From Colwellia sp. (GTDB taxonomy: Bacteria; Pseudomonadota; Gammaproteobacteria; Enterobacterales; Alteromonadaceae), in contig NVWU01000018.1 of NCBI GenBank assembly GCA_002733765.1, forward strand, positions 32,294-96,293: DNA of 64,000 nt, given 5' to 3'. The translations under genes were made by a program, and so were the position numbers. Below the pieces are notes generated by a model. The model saw only the letters and a list, made by a program, of their open reading frames with translations. It did no database searches and was not told the DNA's origin. This document shows, piece by piece, positions 44,973-55,150 of the stretch (position 1 is its first letter; every line of letters starts with the position of its first letter).

Positions 44973-46028
44973 ATGAAACCTTTTATTACTATTGATGGGC
45001 GTAAAATTGGCTCTAATTATCCCCCTTATATTATTGCTGAGTTGTCAGCTAATCATAATGGGGATATAAATCGTGCTTTTCAGATTATGGAAGAAGCAAA
45101 AAAAGCGGGTGCAGATGCAATTAAACTACAAACATATACTCATGATACTATCACGATGGATTGTGATTCGGATGATTTTCAAATAAAAGGCGGTTTATGG
45201 GATGGGCAAACGCTTTATGAACTCTATAAAGGTGCTCATATGCCATGGAAGTGGCATAAACCACTTTTTGATAAGGCTAAATCATTAGGAATAACTATAT
45301 TTAGTTCCCCTTTCGATTTTACAGCCGTTGAGTTACTTGAAGATCTTGCTGCGCCAGCCTATAAAATAGCATCGTTTGAATTAATTGATTTACCATTAAT
45401 CGCACGTGTAGCGCAGACTGGAAAACCAATGATCATGTCTACGGGGATGGCTAATGAACTTGAGATCCAAGAAGCAGTGGATACCGCAAGAGCAAATGGT
45501 TGTAAAGAATTGTTGGTTTTACACTGTATAAGTGGTTATCCCGCTCCAGCCGAACAATACAATTTGAGAACAATAGCTGACATATCCAAGCAGTTTAACG
45601 TTCTTACGGGCTTATCTGATCATACGATAGATAATGCAACAGCGATAGCTTCTGTTGCCTTAGGAGCATGTTTAATCGAAAAACATGTAACGATGGATAG
45701 AAAAGGTGGAGGCGCTGATGACAGTTTCTCTCTTGAACCAGCGGAACTTGTTCAGTTATGTAAAGACGCTAAAACAGCTTGGTTAGCACTAGGGAAGGTT
45801 AATTATGAACGAACGGAAGTTGAAAAAGGTAATGTTAGATTTCGTAGATCTCTTTATGTCGTTAAAGATATAAAAGCAGGCGAAGAGCTAACCCATGAAA
45901 ATATAAAGAGTATTAGGCCTGGCTTTGGACTCGCTCCAAAACATCTAAATGAAGTCGTTGGGAAAAAAGCTTCTAAAGACTTAAGTAGAGGCACAGCATT
46001 AAAATTTGATTGTTTAAATAATAAATAA
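44973..46028 (+). CDS. pseI: Pseudaminic acid synthase
   Basis: The ATG at 44973 is used; the frame from 44925 overlaps the previous gene and adds no homology. The 351-residue NeuB-family enzyme condenses the 2,4-diacetamido sugar with phosphoenolpyruvate. The TIM barrel contains IIAELSANHNGDINRA, KLQTYTHDTITMD and LSDHTIDNATAIASVALGA. The C-terminal SAF (antifreeze-like) domain starts near RRSLYVVKDIKAGEEL. It lies seven bases after the PseGH gene and ends the synthesis operon. Confidence 0.94.
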   Translation: MKPFITIDGRKIGSNYPPYIIAELSANHNGDINRAFQIMEEAKKAGADAIKLQTYTHDTITMDCDSDDFQIKGGLWDGQTLYELYKGAHMPWKWHKPLFDKAKSLGITIFSSPFDFTAVELLEDLAAPAYKIASFELIDLPLIARVAQTGKPMIMSTGMANELEIQEAVDTARANGCKELLVLHCISGYPAPAEQYNLRTIADISKQFNVLTGLSDHTIDNATAIASVALGACLIEKHVTMDRKGGGADDSFSLEPAELVQLCKDAKTAWLALGKVNYERTEVEKGNVRFRRSLYVVKDIKAGEELTHENIKSIRPGFGLAPKHLNEVVGKKASKDLSRGTALKFDCLNNK

Positions 46029-46038
46029 AATAAGGAAA

Positions 46039-46217
46039 TTAAAATGCAATAGTTGTAATATGCCAGTGACAAGGCTAGAGCAAGTTTTTACCGATGGCAT
46101 TTGTGATGCTTGTCATTCAGCAGTTGAAAAGCATGGTAAAATTGATTTGGATAAACGATCAGAAGAATTTAAAGCGATTTTAGATAAATATCGCAGTAAA
46201 GATGGCAGTCAATATCA
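46039..46217 (+). pseudogene. N-terminal remnant of an N-acetyl sugar amidotransferase (WbpG/PseA type)
   Basis: One frame reads CNSCNMPVTRLEQVFTDGICDACHS and then DLDKRSEEFKAILDKYRSKDGSQYH. This is the zinc-binding CxxCxxPxTR...GxCxAC start and the following helix of the WbpG/PseA amidotransferase family, which would normally continue into a PP-loop domain. Here no start codon is in frame before the first Cys (a nearby ATG at 46044 is one base out of phase). The homology breaks off at about 46217, right where the convergent gene ends. So the gene has lost both its start and most of its catalytic domain. Confidence 0.75.
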
Positions 46218-47273
46218 TAGGTCAATAAACATGTTATCCAATCGAGAGTACACTATACTCATATCTTTTTTCCACTGAGAAAATATTATATTAGCACTTT
46301 CTAGTTCATCATATTTAATTAACGTTAAACACGAACAGTAATCTTCAAATCCCAAACCCGCAGAAGAATATATCGATAGAATATTGATGTTTTTATTTTC
46401 TTTAAAAACAATTAACTCTAAGGGTATTTTACTTTCAATAATGACAGTATCCGGAAATGCGGCTAAATAACAAGAAACATCTTCACTGGGATGTGGTTTT
46501 ATCGCTACGGTAAAATTATTTTCCTGGCATTTTAGAATCATTCTTTTATAAATAGCCATATAATCAAAATCAAAATCAAATGGTTGAGTTGCTATAATAC
46601 ACTGAGGTTGAATATCTATTGAAATCTTAAAAAAGTCATAACAATAATCATTAATCGACTCAGCATTAATAAAGTCTATTTGTTGTACTTTATCTTTTAG
46701 CACCCCAGGCGCTTTTTCTGCATTAATTAAAGAGATACTCTTACAGCGTTCATCATCACCAAAAAAACGTTGTTTTTCCTTAGAGCCTGAAATAAAGCGC
46801 ATTAGTTTTGCATGATTTTTAAGTGGTTGACCATAATAGTTACCTACTCCCTCGTCAATAAGGTGATATTCGTTAAAAGCTAAACGAAACAAACGAGACA
46901 TTTTATTACGATCATTATATAGGTATAGTGTTACATAGCTTAGTTCCTCAAAACTTAAATGAACTGCTAACGCTTGGTTAAATATCAGCTCTGCTATTTT
47001 TTTTTGAAAAAAAGTAGGTAAAGATACCTTATAATTTGCCGCCAATTTTATTAACTTACCTTGAACACCCAAATAGACTTTCTTTCTAAGATCACTACGA
47101 TTAAAAAAAATCACTTCAATGTTTATTGGTAAACAGCTTAAATTAAAATTATTTTTATCTATATTTTGTTGATCACAAATCATAAAAATAATACTTTTTT
47201 CATCTGATTGCTTAATCGCTTTTAATAAAGAAAATAATAAATGCCTAACCGTTGAACAAAGAAATATATTCAT
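46215..47273 (-). CDS. Sialyltransferase-fold glycosyltransferase (GT52/polysialyltransferase-like), probable nonulosonic acid transferase
   Basis: A 352-residue enzyme with no signal or membrane segment. It shows the motif set of bacterial sialyltransferases: D/E-D/E-G as IDEG (about 139-142), the HP motif as KPHPSE (261-262) and the serine motif IYSSAG (about 303-306). It lies immediately next to the pseudaminic acid operon, on the opposite strand, so CMP-pseudaminic acid is the likely donor (inference). The fold family is GT52 or a close relative. Its end abuts the truncated amidotransferase remnant, marking a rearrangement junction. Confidence 0.72.
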   Translation of the reverse strand: MNIFLCSTVRHLLFSLLKAIKQSDEKSIIFMICDQQNIDKNNFNLSCLPINIEVIFFNRSDLRKKVYLGVQGKLIKLAANYKVSLPTFFQKKIAELIFNQALAVHLSFEELSYVTLYLYNDRNKMSRLFRLAFNEYHLIDEGVGNYYGQPLKNHAKLMRFISGSKEKQRFFGDDERCKSISLINAEKAPGVLKDKVQQIDFINAESINDYCYDFFKISIDIQPQCIIATQPFDFDFDYMAIYKRMILKCQENNFTVAIKPHPSEDVSCYLAAFPDTVIIESKIPLELIVFKENKNINILSIYSSAGLGFEDYCSCLTLIKYDELESANIIFSQWKKDMSIVYSRLDNMFIDL

Positions 47274-47429
47274 TACTATGTAACCACCATCAAAAATTCA
47301 CTAAGGAAGTATGAGCATCCTTTGTTATGACTAGTTAAGCTCATAAAAGTACAAAAGATTACGAACTATGTGCTTATTCAGATATACTAACAATATAGTT
47401 TATTGAGTGCTGTTCTTTTTAAGGTTTTT

Positions 47430-48530
47430 ATGGAAATTTTAGTTTTCACACGCGCAACATCTACAATTAATCAATTTCGTCCTGAAGCTGAAATATATTG
47501 TAAAATGGCGGAGTTAGGTCATAAAGTAACCATTATAACTGATGCTATACCTGAGCAATTAGAACGTTTTAAGCAGGCTGGCGTTAGAGTTATTCCCCAT
47601 AAAGTTACCAAAAAAATAAGTTTAAACTCGATAAAGCTCATCCGTCAGGAACTCTCTCAATATTCATATGATATCGTCTACGCTTGTTGCTCAAAAACAA
47701 TTCCTAATGCCGCTTTTGCATGTGTTGGATTTAATGTGCAACTTATTGTATATAGAGGCACATCAGGGGGAATGTACAGAACCGATCCTAGTAACTATCT
47801 TTGTATGTTACACCCTCGCATAAATGGCGTTGTTTGTGTTTCAAGTGCGGTTACAAAAAATGTGAAAAACAAAGTAAGATCATCCATCAAAAATAATATT
47901 AGAACTATTTATAAGGGGCACGATTTAGCTTGGTATCAAGATTCCTCTGCAGATCTAAGTAAATTAGGAAGTAATCAAAAATATTTTAATGTTTTATGTA
48001 TTGGCAGTAACCGGCCTCATAAAGGTTTAATGGTTATGCTTAATGCGGCTGAACAATTAGCTGACATTAAGGAACTTAGAATTATTTTAGTTGGAAAGAA
48101 TTTTAATTGTGAGCCTTATCAATCTAAAATTATGAATTCAGGTATGGCTGAGCGAATTTTGCAACCAGGCTTTAGAAGTGATGCGCCTGCCATAGCTAAG
48201 GCATGCGACTTAGTCATTCTCCCCTCTATTGGTAAAGAAGGCTTATCAAGAGTAATACTGGAAGCATTATCAAATGGCACACCCGTAGTTTCATCTGCGA
48301 ATGATGGCGCTGTTGAAACTATAGAAAATGACATCAATGGTTATTTAGTCCCTATTGGTGATGCAAAAGCCATTGCAGATAAAATAAGAATGCTTAATCA
48401 AGACCGTCAAAAGCTGAAACAACTTGCGGCACACTCGACAGATATCATCAAAACAAAAATGTCTCATACTGAAACGGTTAAAAATATGCTTAACTTTTTT
48501 CAAGACTTAGCCTCAAAAAATAAAGGCTAG
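47430..48530 (+). CDS. Glycosyltransferase family 4
   Basis: The ATG at 47430 follows an AAGG site at 47421-47424; a start at 47403 is upstream of that site. The 366-residue GT-B enzyme opens with MEILVFTRATSTINQFRPEAE, and the C-terminal domain holds IGSNRPHKGLMVMLNAAEQL and GKEGLSRVILEALSNGTPVVSS. The last motif is the conserved E-x7-E donor region. It is inside the polysaccharide island and probably adds a core or O-unit sugar. The specificity is unknown. Confidence 0.87.
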   Translation: MEILVFTRATSTINQFRPEAEIYCKMAELGHKVTIITDAIPEQLERFKQAGVRVIPHKVTKKISLNSIKLIRQELSQYSYDIVYACCSKTIPNAAFACVGFNVQLIVYRGTSGGMYRTDPSNYLCMLHPRINGVVCVSSAVTKNVKNKVRSSIKNNIRTIYKGHDLAWYQDSSADLSKLGSNQKYFNVLCIGSNRPHKGLMVMLNAAEQLADIKELRIILVGKNFNCEPYQSKIMNSGMAERILQPGFRSDAPAIAKACDLVILPSIGKEGLSRVILEALSNGTPVVSSANDGAVETIENDINGYLVPIGDAKAIADKIRMLNQDRQKLKQLAAHSTDIIKTKMSHTETVKNMLNFFQDLASKNKG

Positions 48531-48569
48531 AAATAGTTCTACTTTCAATCAACAATTGATGAAATGTCT

Positions 48570-49331
48570 TTATTTATTATTCTTATTTTGAAGGAAATAA
48601 GTAAAAAGATATTTATTAAACGTATACTGCATTTGAATGACCGCGATAATGAAGCCTAAACGACCATCCAAAAAACCTAAACGCAAGAAATAATGACGAA
48701 TAAAGGCAAATATTGCAGAAGAGGTGGCTATTAACATGCCACTTTTCTTTCCTTGACGATGTTTATAGTCCGCACCTAAACTAGCATAATGATTTCTTTT
48801 ATTAATATATTGATAAATATCATTATATTGATAATGCAGTAAATCACCCTTTAAACGTACTTTTTTGCAACCTTTACAGCTTAGTGCTTCATGCACAAGA
48901 GCTTCGTTATACCTAAAAGATGTTTTGTTATATATACGTGCAATCCTGTCAGGGTACCAACCACTATGATAAATAAGCTGGTCGCAAAAATTTGTTAGTC
49001 TATTAACATAAAAAACATCATTATTATTTGCTTGATTGATGTGGCTTAAAATTTCATTTTTTAATTCTTCAGTAACCACTTCGTCACAGTCAATAGCAAA
49101 GATCCAATCATTGGATGCATAATCTTCAGCCCTGCGGCGCTGTTCACCAAATCCCTGCCAATTTTCTTCAATAAAGATTTTATCGGTAAACTGCTTTGCA
49201 ATTTCAAGCGTGTTATCTGTACTACCTGAATCAACAATAACAATTTCATCTGCCCAACTAACCGATGCCAAACAATTGGCTATTTTACTTTCTTCATTTT
49301 TACAAATAATACATATTGATATTTTTTTCAT
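48570..49331 (-). CDS. Glycosyltransferase family 2, WaaE-like
   Basis: The start at 49331 (MKKISICIICKNE) follows a GGGAAA site. The 253-residue GT-A enzyme has the nucleotide-binding SICIICKNEESKIANCL, the acidic DSGSTDNT, the metal-binding AIDCDEVV and the family-typical REARIYNKT-like region (DRIARIYNKTSFRYNEALVHE). A C-terminal hydrophobic/aromatic part (about 205-245) may associate with the membrane. It resembles WaaE/KdtX, the enzyme adding beta-1,4-glucose to the LPS inner core heptose. It lies 17 bases after the TagB/F-like gene on the same strand. Confidence 0.85.
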   Translation of the reverse strand: MKKISICIICKNEESKIANCLASVSWADEIVIVDSGSTDNTLEIAKQFTDKIFIEENWQGFGEQRRRAEDYASNDWIFAIDCDEVVTEELKNEILSHINQANNNDVFYVNRLTNFCDQLIYHSGWYPDRIARIYNKTSFRYNEALVHEALSCKGCKKVRLKGDLLHYQYNDIYQYINKRNHYASLGADYKHRQGKKSGMLIATSSAIFAFIRHYFLRLGFLDGRLGFIIAVIQMQYTFNKYLFTYFLQNKNNK

Positions 49332-49348
49332 TATATTTCCCAAAACGA

Positions 49349-50392
49349 TTACAGTTGCCAATACTTTAATTTTTTTCGCATTTTAAAACGCCTTAATAAA
49401 TTAAGTGGTTTGCTTTTTTGCGCTACATTCTTGCCGTCTAATAACTCATCAGCAGCGGCTAATACTCGTTGTGAAGACTCGCCATCAACATAAGGGTGAG
49501 TATCATTAATAAAATATTCAACTTTAGTTTTTAACTCCGTTGGATAAGAAAGTGCGTATTCAATGCTTTCTTCTAATTTATCTTCATCGCTAATATTAAC
49601 CATATAATCTTTCGGTGAAATATTATTAAAAGTCACTACTGGCTTATTCAGCATTAAAAACATCATTAATACCGATGAGGTATCACATACCATGACATCA
49701 GCTTGTTGTAATAAAGGAATAACATTGTCCGTTTCTATAAAGGATAAATTTTCATTTTCAAGGCTTTTATATTGCTCAACAATCTCTTTTGGCATTTTAG
49801 GGTGAAACTGGATCAGCCATTGCCATTTACCACTTTCACTTAAACGTTTGACTGTTTCAAACAAATGAGGCGCGCAAGTCAACGCTCTGGAAAAAGTAGA
49901 ACACATTAGAATGGTTGGTTTAGTATTTTGACTAACCTTGGTTAGATCAAATAAAGGATCTAAAGCTGGCCAACCTGTTTGCTTCACTGAAAAGTGTTGA
50001 TGTAGTTTTGCAAGCTCAATAAACGGCAAGGTAGTGTTAGGCCCTTGAGTACAATATAAATCAAAACAACCACGAATGTTAAAGTGATCTTCAAATCCGC
50101 GTCTATTTAATTTTCCTGAATTGAAGCCATGAAATACACCGACTTTAATGCCAGAAATAAAACTAGGTACAACATTTCCCGGAATAAAAACCACATCAGC
50201 TTTATATTGCTGTACCGCGCTTATTGAACTAAGTTGTATTTCATTTGCTAACAAATAACTCGCATTAACCTCTTTGCCTTCTAAAAACCAAACGGCTTGA
50301 TCACCCCTAGCTAAAATAGCATTTTGCAAAGGTCGTAAAATAGCATAAGAGTAATTTTGAGAAATATAAAACAAATAGCGTTTTGCCGTCAT
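49349..50392 (-). CDS. CDP-glycerol glycerophosphotransferase-like (TagB/TagF family) protein
   Basis: A 347-residue protein. Key stretches are VGVFHGFNSGKLNRRGF (the GxFHG type of the polyol-phosphate transferase family), WLIQFHPKMPKEIVEQY and the donor-site VMVCDTSSVLMMFLMLNKPVVTF. TagF relatives polymerise glycerol phosphate from CDP-glycerol; in Gram-negative islands this family often modifies LPS or capsule. No CDP-glycerol synthesis gene is in the window, so the donor may come from elsewhere or be a different nucleotide polyol. It is upstream of the WaaE-like gene. Confidence 0.78.
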   Translation of the reverse strand: MTAKRYLFYISQNYSYAILRPLQNAILARGDQAVWFLEGKEVNASYLLANEIQLSSISAVQQYKADVVFIPGNVVPSFISGIKVGVFHGFNSGKLNRRGFEDHFNIRGCFDLYCTQGPNTTLPFIELAKLHQHFSVKQTGWPALDPLFDLTKVSQNTKPTILMCSTFSRALTCAPHLFETVKRLSESGKWQWLIQFHPKMPKEIVEQYKSLENENLSFIETDNVIPLLQQADVMVCDTSSVLMMFLMLNKPVVTFNNISPKDYMVNISDEDKLEESIEYALSYPTELKTKVEYFINDTHPYVDGESSQRVLAAADELLDGKNVAQKSKPLNLLRRFKMRKKLKYWQL

Positions 50393-50556
50393 AAAATATT
50401 CAACTTATCTAATAGAATAAAGAGCTGATAATTATCACCATTTTACCTCTATATAACAGTGATGAAAACACGTATAATTTACTTTTCTACGCAAATATAC
50501 ATTTTCCTTAATAAAATCAGATGGAATTGTAAAACTATGAATGGATATTTCCTAGC

Positions 50557-52068
50557 ATGTTACCTTCTAAATCAATCTTTACTGCGCTAGTTTTAACGGC
50601 GAGTATCACCTTAAGTAGCCATTCTTTAGCTGAACCTTGGATAGACACCTCAGATATTTATTTAAAAGCCAACATTCAACTACTTGCTGACACGGGCCAT
50701 ATTATTACCCCGGTAACCACTTACCCGTTAATGTGGCACGATATTATTCGCGATATAAAAAATATCGACCTCAGCAATTTAAGCTCAAATCAGCAAAATT
50801 CTTATCATTATATTAAGCATCAATTTAAGCTAGCCAATCGCAACCAAACACGTATTAAAGCGCAAATAGGCATTGAAAATAAACGTTTTACCAGTTTTGG
50901 TGAGCAAGTCAGCGATAAAAATAGTATCAGTGTACACTCAAGTATACTATTCAAAAATTTTGCGGCTAAGTTTGCCCCTAGCTATACCCAGAATCCTATT
51001 GATGGCGAAAAGACCCGTTTAGATGAGAGCTATATTGCTGCATTTATTGGTAACTGGGTACTTTCTTTTGGTCGACAAAATCGTTGGTATGGTCCAACTT
51101 GGGACACTAGTTTAAGTTTAACCAATAATGCACGCCCAATGACCTCACTCGCAATTTCACGTAAATCAGCCGAGCCCTTTATTGTGCCTTTTACTGAATT
51201 TGATATCCCATGGACAGTAACAACCTTTATGGGGAAAATGGATGATGAACGCATCGTTAAAAACACCTTGCTATGGGGCTTTAGATTAAATTTAAAACCA
51301 TTTAAAAATTTAGAATTAGGTATTACTCGCTTAGCACAATGGGGTGGCGATGGTCGTACTCAAGATTTATCAACCTTTTGGGATGTACTTATAGGCAGAA
51401 CTAATTGTGGTATAGATGATTTAATCTGTGATGAGAACACTCAAAATCCAGCGAATCAACAAGCAGGCTATGATTTACGTTACAGTTTTAATCTATTTAA
51501 CACTCCAATGAGTATTTACGGACAGAAATTTGCTGAAGACGGTAGTGAAGGCGCGCTGCAATATGTGACTAAAGCACAACCACAAGTTGGCTTTGACGCA
51601 CATTTAACTATTTTTGGCAAGCCAAGTACCGTTTTTATCGAACTCGCTGACAGCTTGGCTGATTGCGGAGAGAGAGATAATATTGGTGATTGCTATTACG
51701 AGCACTCAAGTTATCAAACAGGCATGCGTTATAATGGTCGTACTATTGGCAGTACTTATGAAAACGATGCAAAAACCTATGTGTTAGGCGCTATTTCTCA
51801 GCTCGATATAAATACAAGGCTCACTACCAAAATACGTTATTTAGATTTAAATTATGATAATCAGGACAAAGCCCCTGATAACCCACTAATAGGCAATACA
51901 GTGGCCAGTATTGCTGAACAAGTTTGGATGATATCAAGTAGTGTTTTACATGATTATAAAAACTGGCGCTTTACTTTAGCCGCAGAGATTAGCCAATCAA
52001 CTTTCGAGAATGAAATGAGTAATAAAACGGATTTCAATGCCTCTTTTATGGTTGAATATAATTTGTAG
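50557..52068 (+). CDS. Wzi family capsule assembly outer membrane protein
   Basis: A 503-residue protein with a signal peptide (about 1-25, end SLAEPW). It shows the Wzi family pattern AFIGNWVLSFGRQNRWYGPTWDTSLSLTNNARPM and the strand-rich barrel sequence through to the C-terminal YNL. Wzi forms an 18-stranded barrel that helps attach capsule at the cell surface. It closes the polysaccharide island and lies upstream of the leu operon. No wza/wzc genes are seen in this window. Confidence 0.88.
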   Translation: MLPSKSIFTALVLTASITLSSHSLAEPWIDTSDIYLKANIQLLADTGHIITPVTTYPLMWHDIIRDIKNIDLSNLSSNQQNSYHYIKHQFKLANRNQTRIKAQIGIENKRFTSFGEQVSDKNSISVHSSILFKNFAAKFAPSYTQNPIDGEKTRLDESYIAAFIGNWVLSFGRQNRWYGPTWDTSLSLTNNARPMTSLAISRKSAEPFIVPFTEFDIPWTVTTFMGKMDDERIVKNTLLWGFRLNLKPFKNLELGITRLAQWGGDGRTQDLSTFWDVLIGRTNCGIDDLICDENTQNPANQQAGYDLRYSFNLFNTPMSIYGQKFAEDGSEGALQYVTKAQPQVGFDAHLTIFGKPSTVFIELADSLADCGERDNIGDCYYEHSSYQTGMRYNGRTIGSTYENDAKTYVLGAISQLDINTRLTTKIRYLDLNYDNQDKAPDNPLIGNTVASIAEQVWMISSSVLHDYKNWRFTLAAEISQSTFENEMSNKTDFNASFMVEYNL

Positions 52069-52116
52069 TATTAAGCCACATATAACTAATTTATCTAGCG
52101 CTTAATAATATTTCAT

Positions 52117-52146
52117 TTGACAGCGTTAGAGTATATGCGCTATTAA
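52117..52146 (+). promoter_or_regulatory. Probable sigma-70 promoter of the leu operon
   Basis: TTGACA at 52117-52122 and TATTAA at 52141-52146 are separated by 18 bases. Transcription would begin near 52153, giving a leader of about 270 bases before leuA. Confidence 0.6.
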
Positions 52147-52200
52147 TAGGCATATAGTAATTTTTAAACAAATTGTTTACCTAATAAAACAGCCAATAGA

Positions 52201-52263
52201 ATGATTAAATTAATTAAGCACACACCACTCAACCTCCTCCTCGCACTCATCATGCGCGGTTAG
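52201..52263 (+). CDS. leuL: leu operon leader peptide
   Basis: A 20-codon frame ending in TAG, with leucine at codons 4, 10, 12, 13, 14 and 16. Five of the six leucines are CTC, including three in a row at 52234-52242. CTC is conspicuous because leucine in the neighbouring genes is mostly TTA. A stalled ribosome on these codons would leave the AGGTTT at 52262-52267 free to pair with the first arm of the attenuator downstream. It is the classic layout of leucine attenuation. Confidence 0.9.
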   Translation: MIKLIKHTPLNLLLALIMRG

Positions 52264-52323
52264 GTTTTATTGCTTATTTAATTACTTCATTTATTAGAGA
52301 TAAACAAATAAGATATTCAAATG

Positions 52324-52353
52324 AAACCTGCGCTAACTAACGCGGGTTTTTTT
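52324..52353 (+). terminator. leu operon attenuator
   Basis: AAACCTGCG at 52324-52332 pairs with CGCGGGTTT at 52341-52349 (one G-U pair), with an eight-base loop and then further T. An alternative structure is visible: AGGTTT at 52262-52267 and CGC at 52255-52257 can pair with the first arm, acting as an antiterminator. Confidence 0.9.
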
Positions 52354-52421
52354 ACGTCTATGCGTTTGTTAGCTTTAACACTTATTAACAAACTAAAACT
52401 AGGCATATAAAGGATAAGCAC

Positions 52422-53993
52422 ATGAGCAATAAAACAGCATCAACTGATAATGTCATTATTTTCGATACTACCTTACGTGATGGCGAGCAGGCACTAAATG
52501 CTAGCTTATCAGTACATGAAAAATTACAAATAGCCCAAGCACTTGAACGTTTAGGCGTTGATATTATGGAAGTGGGTTTTCCGGTATCTTCACCCGGTGA
52601 TTTTGAATCAGTACAGCAAATTGCTCGTACCATTAAAAATGCCCGTGTTTGTGGGCTAGCACGCGCGGTTGAAGCCGATATTGATGCTTGTGCTCAAGCA
52701 TTAAAGGTCGCTGACCAATTTCGTATTCATACCTTTATCTCTACTTCTGATGTCCATGTACAGCAAAAACTGAAAAAAGAATTTGCAGATGTGCAAGCGA
52801 TGGCTGTACACGCAGTAAAATATGCGCGTAGATTTACTGACGATGTAGAGTTCTCTTGTGAAGATGCGGGTCGCACGCCTATTGATAATTTATGTCGTAT
52901 GGTTGAAGCCGCGATTGATGCGGGCGCAACAACTGTCAATATTCCAGACACTGTCGGTTATACTTTGCCATTTGAATTCCAGGGCATTATCACCAACTTA
53001 TTTAATCGCGTACCTAATATTGATAAAGCAATTATCTCTGTACATTGTCATAACGACTTAGGGTTAGCGGTAGCAAATTCTATGGCCGCAGTGCAAGCAG
53101 GTGCTCGCCAAATTGAATGTACTATTAATGGTATTGGTGAACGTGCGGGTAATTGTTCTTTAGAAGAAATAGCAATGATAATGCAAACTCGCCAAGCGTT
53201 ATTAGGTGTAAATACTCATATTAATCATCAAGAAATTGCTCGTACTTCAAAATTAGTTAGCACCTTATGTAATATGCCGGTGCAATTAAATAAAGCCATT
53301 GTTGGCGGCAATGCATTTAGCCACTCATCAGGTATTCACCAAGACGGCATGTTAAAAGCCAGTAATACTTATGAAATTATGACACCCGAAAGTGTCGGTA
53401 TTGCCAAAACCAAATTAAACCTAACCTCACGCAGCGGTCGTCATGTCATTAAACATCGCATGGAAAGTTTAGGTTATAAAGAAAGTGATTATGATATTGA
53501 GCAACTTTACGCTGATTTCATCGCACTAGCAGATAAAAAAGGCCAAGTGTTCGATGATGATTTAGAGGCGTTAGTCTTTAAGTTACAACAAAAAGATTTG
53601 AAAGATTATTACCGTTTAGAAAATATTAAAGTGCAATGTGGTGATGGTGACTTTGCCACTGCGAGTATTAAATTAATTTCTGGTGATGAAAGCGAAGGTA
53701 AAATTCATGCCGCTACGGGTAACGGACCTGTGGATGCTTTGTACCAAGCGATTAAACAATCTGCTGATATTGAATTCGCCGTCAGTGATTATAAAATATC
53801 AAATAAAGGCTCAGGTGAAGATGGTTTAGGCCAAGCTGATTTAGTGATCACCTGGCAAGATAGAAATTTTCACGGTTATGGTTTAGAAACCGATGTTATT
53901 GAAGCATCAGGACAAGCGCTTATCCATGCATTAAATAGCATTCGTCGCGCCATGACTATCGCTGATCTAAAGTCAGCAAAAAAAGACAATTAA
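52422..53993 (+). CDS. leuA: 2-isopropylmalate synthase
   Basis: A 523-residue enzyme that condenses acetyl-CoA with 2-ketoisovalerate, the first committed step to leucine. The TIM barrel has [13 protein letters not shown], the metal ligands in [13 protein letters not shown] and [14 protein letters not shown]. The C-terminal regulatory domain (from about 390) is the site of leucine feedback in relatives. It is first in leuABCD and lies 69 bases after the attenuator. Confidence 0.97.
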   Translation: MSNKTASTDNVIIFDTTLRDGEQALNASLSVHEKLQIAQALERLGVDIMEVGFPVSSPGDFESVQQIARTIKNARVCGLARAVEADIDACAQALKVADQFRIHTFISTSDVHVQQKLKKEFADVQAMAVHAVKYARRFTDDVEFSCEDAGRTPIDNLCRMVEAAIDAGATTVNIPDTVGYTLPFEFQGIITNLFNRVPNIDKAIISVHCHNDLGLAVANSMAAVQAGARQIECTINGIGERAGNCSLEEIAMIMQTRQALLGVNTHINHQEIARTSKLVSTLCNMPVQLNKAIVGGNAFSHSSGIHQDGMLKASNTYEIMTPESVGIAKTKLNLTSRSGRHVIKHRMESLGYKESDYDIEQLYADFIALADKKGQVFDDDLEALVFKLQQKDLKDYYRLENIKVQCGDGDFATASIKLISGDESEGKIHAATGNGPVDALYQAIKQSADIEFAVSDYKISNKGSGEDGLGQADLVITWQDRNFHGYGLETDVIEASGQALIHALNSIRRAMTIADLKSAKKDN

Positions 53994-54024
53994 AAGTGTC
54001 GAGAATATACACGTTAAGCATTAA

Positions 54025-55149
<1,125 letters not shown>

Positions 55150-55150
55150 C

